Origin: DASPJR01 sp035628505 | GTDB taxonomy: Bacteria > Planctomycetota > SZUA-567 > H5-PLA8 | Reading direction: 5' to 3' | DNA: 64,000 nucleotides | NCBI GenBank assembly: GCA_035628505.1 | Contig: DASPJR010000184.1 | Coordinates: forward strand, 26,193 to 90,192 | Shown here: piece by piece, positions 50,342 to 59,641 of the stretch | How positions within the stretch are numbered: position 1 is the stretch's first letter | Layout of the letters: every line of letters begins with the position of its first letter | Program-made: the position numbers and the translations under genes | The notes under the pieces: model-generated | Databases searched by the model: none | Seen by the model: only the letters and a program-made list of their open reading frames with translations | What the model was told of the DNA's origin: nothing

Positions 50342-50478
50342 ATATTTATCCTAGTCCCTTCCGGCTGACGCGCCAGCCGCCGGCTTCATACATCAAAACG
50401 CGCGCGAGCTTAAGCCCTACTCGAATTTTCTGGCCTCCATCTTGCCACACCTCAAGGCGGATGAGTCTGGAGGAATAT

Positions 50479-50931
50479 ATGCGATTGTGGCTGGCTTTAC
50501 TCTCAATTATCGCGTGCTCAGCGTCTTTGCAGGCTGCGGAATGTTACCGCTCCGAATGCCGCCGCGATCTGACGGGCACTTTATGGTGCGACAATCAGGA
50601 AATTCCCTGCAGCGACCTTGCCAAGGCGAGCTGCGTTCGCAGCGGCAACCTGGAACTGAAACAGAATGCGAACGATACCGTTTTGAGCTGCAGCTTTCCT
50701 GACGGCGACCGCGACCCCGTGCGGATTCAACGCTGCAGGCCGCGGCCGGAACCTCTCGAATACGACGACTATCCGCGTGGCGGACTGGGCGGATTTGGCG
50801 CGCGCACTGGCCCTGGCGACGAATGGGATCTCTATAACGACGACAGCACGCTGCGCGACATAGAGACCGATGACCATGCGCTGAGCGACATCGAACCTGA
50901 CAATGGTACGGCCGGGGAAATTGAGCCCTGA
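50479..50931 (+). CDS. Small secreted cysteine-containing protein with acidic tail
   Basis: ATG 50479 follows TGGAGG. The 150-residue protein has a signal peptide (WLALLSIIACSASLQA), a core with seven cysteines (ECYRSECRRDLTGTLWCD, EIPCSDLAKASC, LSCSFPDG, RCRPRP), then a Gly-rich stretch and an acidic tail with three short repeats of DIE(T/P)D, SDIEPDN and GEIEP type. I recognise no family; the tail may bind calcium, but this is a guess. Confidence 0.6.
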   Translation: MRLWLALLSIIACSASLQAAECYRSECRRDLTGTLWCDNQEIPCSDLAKASCVRSGNLELKQNANDTVLSCSFPDGDRDPVRIQRCRPRPEPLEYDDYPRGGLGGFGARTGPGDEWDLYNDDSTLRDIETDDHALSDIEPDNGTAGEIEP

Positions 50932-50934
50932 AGA

Positions 50935-51144
50935 TTAACCCTTTCCGCCAAACAAGCCGCCAAGTCCAGACGCAGCGGCGGCGAGACCCCGGTCATCAGA
51001 GCCGCTTACTGCGTTGTCGATCTGGCTTGAAACCTGTGGCGGGAGTTTGGACTTTATGAAGCTGACGACTGTTTCGGCGGCACTGCGTGCCTGCTCTTCA
51101 CTGATGCCGGTTTTCTGAACGATCAGGCGGACGACTTCATCCAT
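50935..51144 (-). CDS. Small DUF2267-like protein
   Basis: ATG 51144 follows GAGGAG. The 69-residue protein reads MDEVVRLIVQKTGISEEQAR, AAETVVSFIKSKLPPQVSSQ, then a Gly/Ala-rich end, AAAASGLGGLFGGKG. The pattern (helix, SEEQAR, helix, LP) is that of short DUF2267-like or DUF937-adjacent proteins of unknown function. It ends 4 bases from the convergent secreted protein. Confidence 0.7.
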   Translation of the reverse strand: MDEVVRLIVQKTGISEEQARSAAETVVSFIKSKLPPQVSSQIDNAVSGSDDRGLAAAASGLGGLFGGKG

Positions 51145-51262
51145 GCTGTAAACTCCTCTGAAACGCTGGACAACGCGCAAGCAGAAGGCCTGCCTGGAAA
51201 AACTTCCTGGTGGTCGGGCACATTCAACGCGCTATAGTCGGTGTATTCAGAGTGGGCCACTT

Positions 51263-51787
51263 ATGAACCGTGAACAGGAACCAGCCACCGAGAAACAGAT
51301 CGCGCTCATCCGCGATCTCGGACTTACTGTCCCTTCGGGCTGCACCGTCGCTCAGGCCTCCGACATAATTTCGCTGGCGCAGATCGTTCGTCATTTCGCG
51401 ATTCAGGTTGCCCGCCAGGAATGGCGCATTGACATTTCAGATTACGACCTGCGACCCATCATTCGCTCCATCCTGTGGACGCCCGAGATGGCAGACGAAA
51501 TTCACGAGATCATGGACGCGCAGGCGCAGGCCGCCTGGTCCGCGCAGGAGGCGCAGGGCCCTGCATCGGATCAGGCCGTGGCAGTTCAGCAGTTCACCCA
51601 CGATCTGCGTGAAGACAAGAACTACAACATCATGAAGGCGAAGCTTGAGTACCACTTCGCCGAACTCAAGACGATGTCGCCCAAGCTCACCACGCCCGCG
51701 GCGCAGAAGCCCACTGTTTTTCTGGCGTCTGATTCCGGAATTTTGAACTCAGTGCGTACCTGGGTCGATGGGCTGCGCCGTAAATAA
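51263..51787 (+). CDS. Conserved hypothetical protein
   Basis: The 174-residue protein starts with ATEKQIALIRDLGLTVPSGC, a short helical motif often seen in small bacterial proteins that act on phage or virulence DNA, but no further match is recognised. The rest is helical (IVRHFAIQVARQEWRIDIS, MADEIHEIMDAQAQAAWSA) with an acidic middle. It stands alone; ATG 51263 lacks a strong Shine-Dalgarno. Function unknown. Confidence 0.6.
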   Translation: MNREQEPATEKQIALIRDLGLTVPSGCTVAQASDIISLAQIVRHFAIQVARQEWRIDISDYDLRPIIRSILWTPEMADEIHEIMDAQAQAAWSAQEAQGPASDQAVAVQQFTHDLREDKNYNIMKAKLEYHFAELKTMSPKLTTPAAQKPTVFLASDSGILNSVRTWVDGLRRK

Positions 51788-51793
51788 TCTGCT

Positions 51794-52699
51794 TCAGGAT
51801 TCCGTCCAGCCCAGCCGCGCGGATTCACGCAAGCCTTCGCGGTATGTGGGAAAGCGCAACGCCAGGCCGAAGTCCCGCTTGAGCTTCTGGTTCGAGCACC
51901 GCTTATTGCTTGCGCGGATGAGATCGGTGCAGCCGCCCGGCGGCGGGTTGAAATCAACACGCGGCTGCGGCGCGCCCATCAGTTCGGCAATGTGCGAGAC
52001 GTAATCGATCCCGCGCTTGGGCTCATCGTCGCTGACATTGTATGCTTCGCCCGGAGTTCCCCTCGTCAGCGCAGCCGCCATCACATCGAGGAAATCTTCG
52101 ATGTAGATATGATTCATCAGCTTCTCGGGGTCGCTGGTCAGCGAGTAGGTGCCCTCGCGAATCTTCCGGTTGATCACGCCCTCCGGACGGTAGATCGAGC
52201 TCGGACGCAGAATAATCAGCGGCAGACCGTGCTCGCGGTACGCATTCAGCAGAATGTCTTCTGCTGCCACGCGCAGTTTTCCCATCTTTGAACTGGGCGT
52301 GCGAGGCGCCGTCTCGTCGACCCACTCGCCGTCGATCTGCCCGTAAACGGCGGTGCTGCTTTCATAGATGTAGCGGCTGATCTTCGGAAGCCCCGGCGTG
52401 CGCGAAAGCTCCGTGAGAAGATTTCGCGTGCCGTCGACGTGTAGCGCCTGTAGCTGCTCGTCGCTGCCGTTCATGCTGCCCATCAGATGATAGACAGCCG
52501 TGACGCCCTCCCCCATCCCGCGCAGCGAGTCCGGCTTCGTGACGTCGCCGATAAACGGCACGATGCCCAGTTTCTCAAACGCGGCGGCATGCTCGGCGCT
52601 GCGCGTGAGCCCGCGCACGGAATATCCGTGGGCAATCAGGCGCTGCGCCAGACGCTTGCCGCGATAGCCGCAGCCCGCGATCAGAATCGTTCCGCTCAT
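51794..52699 (-). CDS. NAD(P)-binding extended SDR/epimerase-like protein
   Basis: The 301-residue protein opens with a Rossmann motif ILIAGCGYRGKRLAQRL and has VYHLMGSMNGSDE, YESSTAVYGQ and RPSSIYRPEGV, typical of the YeeZ-like atypical NAD(P)-dependent epimerases. At the usual YxxxK site, the lysine lies in SSKMGKLRVAAE but the Tyr position holds Ser, so the normal proton donor seems missing. It overlaps nagA by four bases, forming an operon, which hints at amino-sugar processing. Confidence 0.82.
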   Translation of the reverse strand: MSGTILIAGCGYRGKRLAQRLIAHGYSVRGLTRSAEHAAAFEKLGIVPFIGDVTKPDSLRGMGEGVTAVYHLMGSMNGSDEQLQALHVDGTRNLLTELSRTPGLPKISRYIYESSTAVYGQIDGEWVDETAPRTPSSKMGKLRVAAEDILLNAYREHGLPLIILRPSSIYRPEGVINRKIREGTYSLTSDPEKLMNHIYIEDFLDVMAAALTRGTPGEAYNVSDDEPKRGIDYVSHIAELMGAPQPRVDFNPPPGGCTDLIRASNKRCSNQKLKRDFGLALRFPTYREGLRESARLGWTES

Positions 52700-53913
52700 C
52701 CGTGCGTTTCTCCGCTGAATTTCTCGCCGGCAAGATAGACGCTCTTTACATTGAGCTCGCGATCGAGCAGCAGAATATCGGCGCGCTTTCCGGGTTCAAT
52801 CGATCCGGTCTCTTTCGCAATTCCGGTGCGCTCGGCGGGCGTGAGGCTTCCCATGCGCACCGCTTTGGCGACTCCGGCGCTGGTCATCCTTGCCATGTTG
52901 CGGACCATTGTGTCCATTCCAACAACGGAACTGGCGAGACCTTCATTGGGCTTAAAGCCGACTTTGCCGTCGCTTTCGAACCACTCACCGTCGGTCTGAG
53001 GTCCGAAGCGATATTTTCCCGGCGGCATATCAAGTGCCCGGTTGGCATCCGTCACCAGCAGAACACGCTTCTCGCCTTTCATGCGCAGAGCGAACTCGAG
53101 CAGTTCGGGCGCAAGGTGGCAGCCGTCGGCGATGACTTCGGTGCTCATCTCCGGATTCATTAGAACGAACTCCGCCATGCTCCCATGCATCGGAAAACCA
53201 AATCGCGCGCGCACGCTCGAAATCGAACTCATCGCGCACCAGAAATGATCGACGTGACGCATGCCGGCATCGAAGGCGCGCTGCATCTCGGGCCAGCTCG
53301 AATCTGAATGGCCGCAGGTCACCAGGCAGCCGCGGCGGGAGGCTTCAGTATAAAATTTTTCGGCACCGGACAGCTCTGCTGCGCACGTAGCCACTTTGAT
53401 AATGTTCAGATCGAAGCTCTTGAGATATTCACGCGGATCCGGATCGCGCCGCCCCTTGCGTGCATGGCAGCCGGTCTTCTTTTCGGCGAAGTATGGTCCG
53501 TAAAAATGCACGCCGGCGATTTGCGCACCATCGGCGGCGTTCCACTTTTTCTGAACGTCTCTGCAGGCGCGCAGCATCGCGCTGATCTGCTGCGGAGAAC
53601 CAGTCGTCGTGGTGGGGAACAACGTCGTCGTGCCGTGCCGTGCATGCGCGCGCAGGACGGTGCGGACGGCATCCGGCGTTCCGTCCATAAAGTCCGCGTT
53701 GTCGCCGCCGTGAACGTGAATGTCGATGTAACCGGGACCGATGAAGCCGCCCTGGGCATCAATCACTGTCGCGCCATCAGGAACTTTCAATCCGCGGCGC
53801 GGGCCGACACTGGCGATGCGTCCGCCGCGGCAAAGAACGGCGGCATTTTTCAGCATGCGGTCCGGCAGAATGACCGTGCCGTTGACAAACAGAAGAGTTT
53901 TTGTTTTAGCCAT
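52696..53913 (-). CDS. nagA: N-acetylglucosamine-6-phosphate deacetylase
   Basis: ATG 53913 gives 405 residues. The amidohydrolase metal site YIDIHVHGGDNADFMDG is near 65, TTLFPTTTTGS follows, GVHFYGPYFAEKKTGCH gives the metal-binding Glu/Tyr region, and the VTCGHSDSSW and HVDHFWCAMS segments supply His ligands. NagA removes acetate from GlcNAc-6-phosphate so that the product can enter glycolysis or cell-wall recycling. The stop overlaps the SDR start by four bases; nagB is not nearby. It is preceded by a small coiled-coil gene. Confidence 0.9.
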   Translation of the reverse strand: MAKTKTLLFVNGTVILPDRMLKNAAVLCRGGRIASVGPRRGLKVPDGATVIDAQGGFIGPGYIDIHVHGGDNADFMDGTPDAVRTVLRAHARHGTTTLFPTTTTGSPQQISAMLRACRDVQKKWNAADGAQIAGVHFYGPYFAEKKTGCHARKGRRDPDPREYLKSFDLNIIKVATCAAELSGAEKFYTEASRRGCLVTCGHSDSSWPEMQRAFDAGMRHVDHFWCAMSSISSVRARFGFPMHGSMAEFVLMNPEMSTEVIADGCHLAPELLEFALRMKGEKRVLLVTDANRALDMPPGKYRFGPQTDGEWFESDGKVGFKPNEGLASSVVGMDTMVRNMARMTSAGVAKAVRMGSLTPAERTGIAKETGSIEPGKRADILLLDRELNVKSVYLAGEKFSGETHG

Positions 53914-53953
53914 GAGCGGAAAATAGTACTCTCCGCGCCCGCTCCTCACAATA

Positions 53954-54178
53954 TCACATCAAATCACTTTTGCTCGCCAGCAGGCCGCTGTTGGCGCCGC
54001 CTGTCTTCTCCGGGCCGATCTCCAGGCGTGTTTTCAGCGCGCGGATGCGGCCGTTGAGCTGTCGCACATCCGTTGGATGAGTGGTTGTCGCCAGCTCTTT
54101 CTCAAGCTGCTCGATACGGATTTTGATCGCCTCAGCAGTAATCAGCTGCGCGTCGGGCGTCACTTTCACTTTTGCCAT
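53954..54178 (-). CDS. Small coiled-coil protein
   Basis: The 74-residue protein has one heptad-like helix, AEAIKIRIEQLEKELATTTH then RQLNGRIRALKTRLEIGP, with a short tail GLLASKSDLM. Start ATG 54178 follows AGGAGAC. I recognise no family. It lies 41 bases before nagA on the same strand, and may be the first gene of the operon. Confidence 0.55.
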   Translation of the reverse strand: MAKVKVTPDAQLITAEAIKIRIEQLEKELATTTHPTDVRQLNGRIRALKTRLEIGPEKTGGANSGLLASKSDLM

Positions 54179-54274
54179 GCAGTGCTCGTCTCCTATTCTT
54201 CACGAGGAGTTTTTACCACGAAGCACACGAAGTTCACGCAGAACAGAAATTACCTTGTCATTCGCGCCACGATT

Positions 54275-56245
54275 TTATTTCTTCAGCGCCTGCTTGCCGG
54301 CTTCAAGCAGCCGCACAATTTCATCGGCATCGTAAACGCATCCGCCCCACGCGCCGCCGCCGGCGGCCTGCAGTGCGGCCCACAGGCGCGTATCAACCGG
54401 AAGCTGCGCATCGGGCCGCAGATCCTCACGCGGCTGGCGCGCAGCAAGAATTCGCCGGCCTTCATCGGCGCCAAAGCGTTTACCGTTGGAACCGATGAGG
54501 TCAATGCTCCCTTCGAGCTTCACGCGATCGATGACGATCTGAATTTCATCGCCATCCAGAATTTTTCCGATCGGCCCGCCTGCGAGGGCCTCCGGACCCA
54601 CGTGGCCGATACACGCACCGGTTGAGACGCCGGAAAATCGCGCGTCGGTGATCACCGCCACGTGCTTGCCGAATTCGAGATGCCGCAGCGCGCTGGTCAC
54701 CTGGTACACCTCTGGCATGCCCGCGCCACTGGGCCCGCGGCAGATCAGCACAAGGATGTCGCCCGCTTTGATCTGCCCTTCCTTGATCGCCATGATCGCC
54801 GCGTGCTCGGTCGTGAACACCTTTGCCGGCCCGACTTTTCGGTACACGCCATCGTCGTCAACGACGGACGGGTCAATGGCGGTGCTTTTGATGACCGATC
54901 CTTCGGGCGCCAGATTCCCGCGCGGAAAGGTGACCGTGCTCGTCAGGCCGCGCCGCTTCGCTGCCTCCGGGGACATAATCACCTCATCGGGATCAACGCC
55001 GTCGCGGCGCGTGAGTTCTTCACGCAGCTTCGCGCGGCGCTCTGATTTTTCCCACCAGTCCAGCACTTTGCCGAGCGCCTCGCCGCTGACCGTCAGACAA
55101 TTCTCGTGCAGCAGGCCAAGCTTGCGCAGATGCAGCATCACTTCCGGCACACCGCCGGCGAGGAAGACGCGCACCGTCACATGCCCAACGGGTCCGTTCG
55201 GAAGTGCGTCGACCAGGCGCGGGACTTTGCGATTGATGCGGCTCCAGTCTTCTGCAGTGGGACGGCGCAAACCGGCAGCGTGCGCGATCGCCGGCACATG
55301 CAGCAGCAGATTGGTCGATCCGCCAAACGCAGCATGCACAGCCATCGCGTTTTCGAACGCCTGAGGCGTAAGAATCTGGCGCATCGCCATTCCGCGATTT
55401 TCAAGATTGATCAGCGCACGCGCAGAACGCGCGGCGATATCGAGCCAGATCGGCTGGCCCGACGGCGCCAGCGCGCTGTGCGGGAGAGACATGCCCAGCG
55501 CTTCGCCCACGACTTGCGACGTCGCCGCTGTGCCGAGGAACTGGCAGCCTCCGCCGGGAGACGCGCAGGCCCGGCAGGTCAGTTCCGACGCGTCCTCGAG
55601 CGACAGTGTTCCGTGCATGTAACGCGCGCCGACGGTCTGAACTTTTCCGGCGTCTTCACCGCCGTCCGCCGGAAGCGTCACGCCGCCGGGAACGAGAATC
55701 GATGGCAGATCGGCGCAGCCCGCCAAGGCCATCATCATCGCAGGCAGACCCTTGTCGCAGGTCGCCACGCCCATGACGCCGCGACGCTGCGGCAGCGAGC
55801 GAATCAGGCGGCGGAAAACAATGGCTGCATCATTGCGATACGCGAGGCTGTCCATCATTCCGGTCGTGCCTTGAGTGCGGCCGTCACACGGATCGGTGCA
55901 GAAACCGGCGAAGGGCACCGCGCCGAGTTCTTTCAACTGGCGCGCCGCTGCGTGCATCAACAGGCCGACTTCCCAATGTCCGGTGTGATAGCCGAGCGCG
56001 ATAGGCTTGCCGTCATCGGCGCGCAGGCCGCCGGAGGTGCTTAAGATCAGAAACTGCTTTCCAGTGACCTTCGAAACATCCCACCCCATTCCCGCGTTGA
56101 GCGCCAGGCCGAAGATGTCGCCGCTGGCCCAGTTCTTCAGCATCTCCGGCGTGAGCGGCAACGCACCGGCAGGTCCGTGCGCCTTGGTGGTGATGGAATA
56201 CAGCGACGCGTCAGCCGAATTCACAACGGAGAGAAAATCAGACAT
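54275..56245 (-). CDS. YjhG/YagF-type D-xylonate dehydratase (IlvD/Edd family)
   Basis: The 656-residue length is that of the YjhG/YagF group, longer than dihydroxyacid dehydratase. Recognisable stretches are LSTSGGLRADDGKPIALGYH, CTDPCDGRTQGTTGMMDSL, MGVATCDKGLPAMMMALAG, a CASPGGGCQFLGTAATSQVV stretch, and GPSGAGMPEVYQ. The cysteines in the first, second and third segments should hold an iron-sulfur cluster. The expected reaction is dehydration of D-xylonate or another sugar acid. No other xylonate-pathway gene is in the window, so the in vivo substrate is uncertain. Confidence 0.9.
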   Translation of the reverse strand: MSDFLSVVNSADASLYSITTKAHGPAGALPLTPEMLKNWASGDIFGLALNAGMGWDVSKVTGKQFLILSTSGGLRADDGKPIALGYHTGHWEVGLLMHAAARQLKELGAVPFAGFCTDPCDGRTQGTTGMMDSLAYRNDAAIVFRRLIRSLPQRRGVMGVATCDKGLPAMMMALAGCADLPSILVPGGVTLPADGGEDAGKVQTVGARYMHGTLSLEDASELTCRACASPGGGCQFLGTAATSQVVGEALGMSLPHSALAPSGQPIWLDIAARSARALINLENRGMAMRQILTPQAFENAMAVHAAFGGSTNLLLHVPAIAHAAGLRRPTAEDWSRINRKVPRLVDALPNGPVGHVTVRVFLAGGVPEVMLHLRKLGLLHENCLTVSGEALGKVLDWWEKSERRAKLREELTRRDGVDPDEVIMSPEAAKRRGLTSTVTFPRGNLAPEGSVIKSTAIDPSVVDDDGVYRKVGPAKVFTTEHAAIMAIKEGQIKAGDILVLICRGPSGAGMPEVYQVTSALRHLEFGKHVAVITDARFSGVSTGACIGHVGPEALAGGPIGKILDGDEIQIVIDRVKLEGSIDLIGSNGKRFGADEGRRILAARQPREDLRPDAQLPVDTRLWAALQAAGGGAWGGCVYDADEIVRLLEAGKQALKK

Positions 56246-56335
56246 TCGGTATCTCCAGCGGTTGGCTCATAAAGATAAGCGAACGCAGCAGCCGCGCAAA
56301 GTTAAGCGCTCGGGTGTTAAAGATGTCGGAGACGA

Positions 56336-57073
56336 TCAGGCGACGACGAACTTCAGCATGCCGCTGTCGCTGAGCTGCAATAAGCCTTCGCGGCGCAGCG
56401 CGGCAATCGTGGCCGTGCGCAGGATCAGTTTGCGTTTAAAGACCTTCACGAGCAGGCGGCCCTTTTCCCGTGCGCGCTCGCGCAGCGGCCCAGTCTTGCT
56501 TCCTTCGCGCGTGACGCAGCGCAGGACGATGCAATCTTTTGAGATGTCGCACCACAGGCGCTTCACACGCTTGCTGTGCCCTCGGTCCAGCGCGTCAGCC
56601 AGCCGCAGGATGGCGGCCAGCTGGCGGACGATCAGCCGCTTGCGTTCTGACAGCGCCGAATAGTGCTCATGCTTTTTATTCGGAGCCGCTTTTGTGTGGT
56701 AGCGCGCGATGGAACCGATCACGCGGCGCATTTTTTTATCGAAGGGCAGCAAGGGCGAGCGGAGCACGATGCGGAGCGCAACCTTGTGGTGTTCGCGCTC
56801 CTTGTAGCGGCCAATGTCGTGAAGCACCGCGGCGCACTGCAGCCAGAAGCGTTCCTGTGGGCTGAGACGATGCAGCGGCCAGAGCTGGTCGAACAGCCGC
56901 AGCGCCAGGCGCATGACCTGGTGTGAATGTTCGCGTTCATAACCGTAGCGCCGGGCCAGCTTCAACACGGCCTGGAACTGTGGTTCCCAGAACGCCCGCG
57001 CCGCGTCAACGTCGCGCTGCTGCGCGCGGAGCAGGCGCTGCGACGTCGGGAGAATATATGGAGTTGCGCTCAT
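56336..57073 (-). CDS. HD-domain phosphohydrolase-like protein
   Basis: The 245-residue protein has the HD signature LQCAAVLHDIGRYKEREHH (His-Asp near 84), preceded by EREHSHQVMRLALRLFDQLW with the first metal His, and followed by GSIARYHTKAAP and LAAILRLADALDRGH. The layout matches the HD part of Ppx/GppA-type proteins lacking the ASKHA domain. It may hydrolyse polyphosphate or nucleotides, but that cannot be shown. It starts 263 bases downstream of the upstream gene on the minus strand and is probably transcribed alone. Confidence 0.83.
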   Translation of the reverse strand: MSATPYILPTSQRLLRAQQRDVDAARAFWEPQFQAVLKLARRYGYEREHSHQVMRLALRLFDQLWPLHRLSPQERFWLQCAAVLHDIGRYKEREHHKVALRIVLRSPLLPFDKKMRRVIGSIARYHTKAAPNKKHEHYSALSERKRLIVRQLAAILRLADALDRGHSKRVKRLWCDISKDCIVLRCVTREGSKTGPLRERAREKGRLLVKVFKRKLILRTATIAALRREGLLQLSDSGMLKFVVA

Positions 57074-57232
57074 CGTCTATTGTTCGCACCGCTTGCTCGA
57101 AAATCACGGTGGCTATCGCAAAGAAAAATAGCGACGCCGCTGTGTCCTGGACAGGAGCGTCATTTGTTTAGCAAATCTGCGCGCAAAAGACCAATATTAA
57201 GTTTGACCTTTTACGACATTTCATAACACGGA

Positions 57233-58240
57233 TCAAAAATTGGCGTCCGCGGGCGGCTTGGGAGGTGCCATCGGCGTTTTCGACGCAGGAGCAGCAGGAG
57301 GCGGTGCGCCGGGAATAATTTTCGCAGGCTGCGGCACTGCCGGCGCGGCGGGTGCTGCGGGCGCGGCCGGTACTGCCGTGTTTGCGGCCGGAGCTTGCGG
57401 ATTGGCGTTCGGTGCCTGCGGCGTGGCGGCAGGAGCCTGCGGAGCAACGGCAGCAGGCGCGACCCACTTTTCAATCGGCCGGATCACGCATGAGTTGCCG
57501 TTCGCCGGATCGCGCACCAGCGAGATATTTCCCAGCTTCGAGCTGGTCTTGAGGTAGCTCTTACCGTTCGCTGACTCGACGGCCTTCTGCGTCAGATCAA
57601 CTTCCAGCGACTGGGCTGTCGCCTGCAGCGCGCGCTTGAAACCATCAGTCTCCGCTTCCGGCTGCTTTGGATTGATATTGTAAAGATTCAGGCTCCAGTT
57701 GGGCGGCGGCAACACCTCCAGCCGGGCGCCATCGAGCGCGATCGCAAAACCGCCTCCCGCAATATCCATGGGAAGCACATTCAGCTTTGCCTGCAGTTCG
57801 GTCCGCAGCGCGGCAAAAATCTCAGCCCGCGTATCAGGCTTTATCGTGCGAGGTGTGGTGGGCGCCATTATCTTGGGCGCAGCTGGAGCCGCCGGTGTGC
57901 CGGGCGTAGCTGGAGGCGGAATCACCGCAGGCGCTGGCTGTACGACTGGAACTGTCGGCGCTGCTGCGGGCGGCGCTGGGCGTGGCGCGGGAGCGGCCGT
58001 GGCCGGGGCGGCCGGCGCCGGAACCGTTGCCGGAGCCGCCGGAGCTTCAACTTGAATCGCCGGGCGCTGCGTTGCGGGAGTTACTGCCGGGCTGGCCGGA
58101 ATTGCTGGAAGAGCCGCAGGCGCCGAGGCGGTCGCGTGCCGGCCTGCAGCCTCGATGGCTGTATCGTGCCGGTAGAGCCCGAACGCCGCCGCCAGTGCGA
58201 TCAATCCGCTGGCAACGATCAAAGGCCAATGGTCACCCAT
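57233..58240 (-). CDS. Membrane-anchored Pro/Ala-rich protein
   Basis: The 335-residue protein starts with a single membrane helix (WPLIVASGLIALAAAFGLYR). A Pro/Ala linker of about 100 residues follows, then a small folded domain at about 125-260 (TRAEIFAALRTELQAKLNVL, GGFAIALDGARLEVLPPPNW, SLEVDLTQKAVESANGKSYL), and a second Pro/Ala tail to the end. No function is recognised. Low-complexity sequence on both sides of the domain suggests it spans the periplasm or peptidoglycan. No partner gene. Confidence 0.65.
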   Translation of the reverse strand: MGDHWPLIVASGLIALAAAFGLYRHDTAIEAAGRHATASAPAALPAIPASPAVTPATQRPAIQVEAPAAPATVPAPAAPATAAPAPRPAPPAAAPTVPVVQPAPAVIPPPATPGTPAAPAAPKIMAPTTPRTIKPDTRAEIFAALRTELQAKLNVLPMDIAGGGFAIALDGARLEVLPPPNWSLNLYNINPKQPEAETDGFKRALQATAQSLEVDLTQKAVESANGKSYLKTSSKLGNISLVRDPANGNSCVIRPIEKWVAPAAVAPQAPAATPQAPNANPQAPAANTAVPAAPAAPAAPAVPQPAKIIPGAPPPAAPASKTPMAPPKPPADANF

Positions 58241-58422
58241 GGTAAACTCCTTCAGCTGCTACTGATTACACCGCCAGCACGGGCCCGAGTATAGCGGGCT
58301 TTGCCCGTTTTTCATTACGCAAGTTCCCTGAAGATCCGCACGGCACATCGCTTCAGAGTTGATATAGGTTGCGATTCCATTCCTCCTTAAACCCGCTAAA
58401 TTCAGATGGTGGAGGATCTGGC

Positions 58423-59172
58423 GTGACCACACAATTATCGAACCTCGGCTTTACGGGTGCGGAAGGCAGCGATCTTGAAACACTCGCACGCAAGTGTTTT
58501 CAGAACGGCCGCGCCACGCGCGGCAAGAACGGAACGTATATCTGCTGGGCCCTGGGAAACGGCATTGAAATCTGGATCCAGCTCAGCCTCACTGAAGAAC
58601 TGCTCGGCCTTAATCCGCACTTCATGGGAAAGACCCGTGACAGCGTCGGACTGATGCAGCGCATTTCGCGCACTGGCTTTCCCATGGACGGCGGCTTCCT
58701 TGCACTGGCCCAGCCCTACGGCAGCGATCCAATTCGCGGCGCGTTCCGCTTTGTCTTCGACTCCCCGGATTTTCTCGTACATGAAGAGATGAAACTCCCG
58801 CGCATCGCCACGGTGCAGCTCACCGCGTTTGCACAGCAATGCGCCTTCGTCGACAGCGACAAGGAATTTGCCAGCCTCGCCGCGCGGCAGGGCACGAGTG
58901 TCACGTCCGAATCGCTGATCGCGCTCGGCTTCTCCGGCAAAAATCGTGAACCTCTCGCCGAACCTCTGGCGAGCGCCATGGTTTGCGGCCTGATTCTTGA
59001 TTCGCAGCAGATCACCAACCCGATGACCAAGGTGCCGTTCTGGTGGCTGCGCATCCGCAACGCCGCCGGCGAGATCGACGTTGTCGCCGCGAACGACATG
59101 GTCTCCCGCCCGCCGAAGCTGGGCGGAATTCTGCAATGCAGCGCCTGGCTTTCGGGAAGGGTCACCGGATAG
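58423..59172 (+). CDS. Hypothetical protein
   Basis: GTG 58423 follows GGAGG (58411-58415) at seven bases, so I trim the frame that begins at 58369. The 249-residue protein is soluble and mixed in fold: GTYICWALGNGIEIWIQLS, then FRFVFDSPDFLVHEEMKLP, and FWWLRIRNAAGEIDVVAANDM at the end. I recognise no family and no membrane or signal segment. The gene is followed by a 469-base gap without a convincing gene. Confidence 0.6.
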   Translation: MTTQLSNLGFTGAEGSDLETLARKCFQNGRATRGKNGTYICWALGNGIEIWIQLSLTEELLGLNPHFMGKTRDSVGLMQRISRTGFPMDGGFLALAQPYGSDPIRGAFRFVFDSPDFLVHEEMKLPRIATVQLTAFAQQCAFVDSDKEFASLAARQGTSVTSESLIALGFSGKNREPLAEPLASAMVCGLILDSQQITNPMTKVPFWWLRIRNAAGEIDVVAANDMVSRPPKLGGILQCSAWLSGRVTG

Positions 59173-59641
59173 TCGCTCGTCAACGGATCAGCACAAAGTT
59201 CCTAAGACTCAAAGACACGAAGCCGGGCTTTTGGCTCTGCCGCTGGCTGGCACCTCCTCCTTTATATTGATCGCTGCCGACGCTGAAAAGAATTGCACGT
59301 CCTGTGCACGTCGCCAAGGCATTAACGAGGGAACCCCAGTGGCTGAAAACGTCGCATCTGTAATTAATTGCACATCACGCGGTGCACCTGCAAACGTTGA
59401 CCCAATCAGCAGCTCAGTCCGCTTCGAAGCGAGTGCGAATCTGTCCAGAAACGCACATGTGCGGTATCGATAGCCTCCGCCGCCGTCCGATGCGTTCACT
59501 TCCTCGCTAATTCTGTAAAAAGTTGCACTCGTGCAATTCGGACTCGGCCCGAGTCCAAAACGTGCCGGACTCAGCCATATATTAGGGACGTCTGACGACC
59601 CAAATTATTACCTGAATTACAGAAAAAATATGCCGCCGGGC
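59173..59641. other. 469-base gap without a convincing gene
   Basis: Two overlapping reading frames, 59081-59473 on the plus and 59209-59499 on the minus strand, have no recognisable protein features. The stretch holds an ACTCAAAGACACGAAG tract near 59205 and three copies of an inverted-repeat motif with core TTGCAC...GTGCA at 59293-59308, 59368-59386 and 59523-59536. The last is a perfect TTGCAC-TC-GTGCAA. Confidence 0.5.

Noticed and set aside
59081..59499. Possible genes in the 59.2-59.6 kb gap
   Set aside because: Two short frames overlap on opposite strands, neither with a ribosome site nor recognisable domain; I treat the stretch as non-coding.
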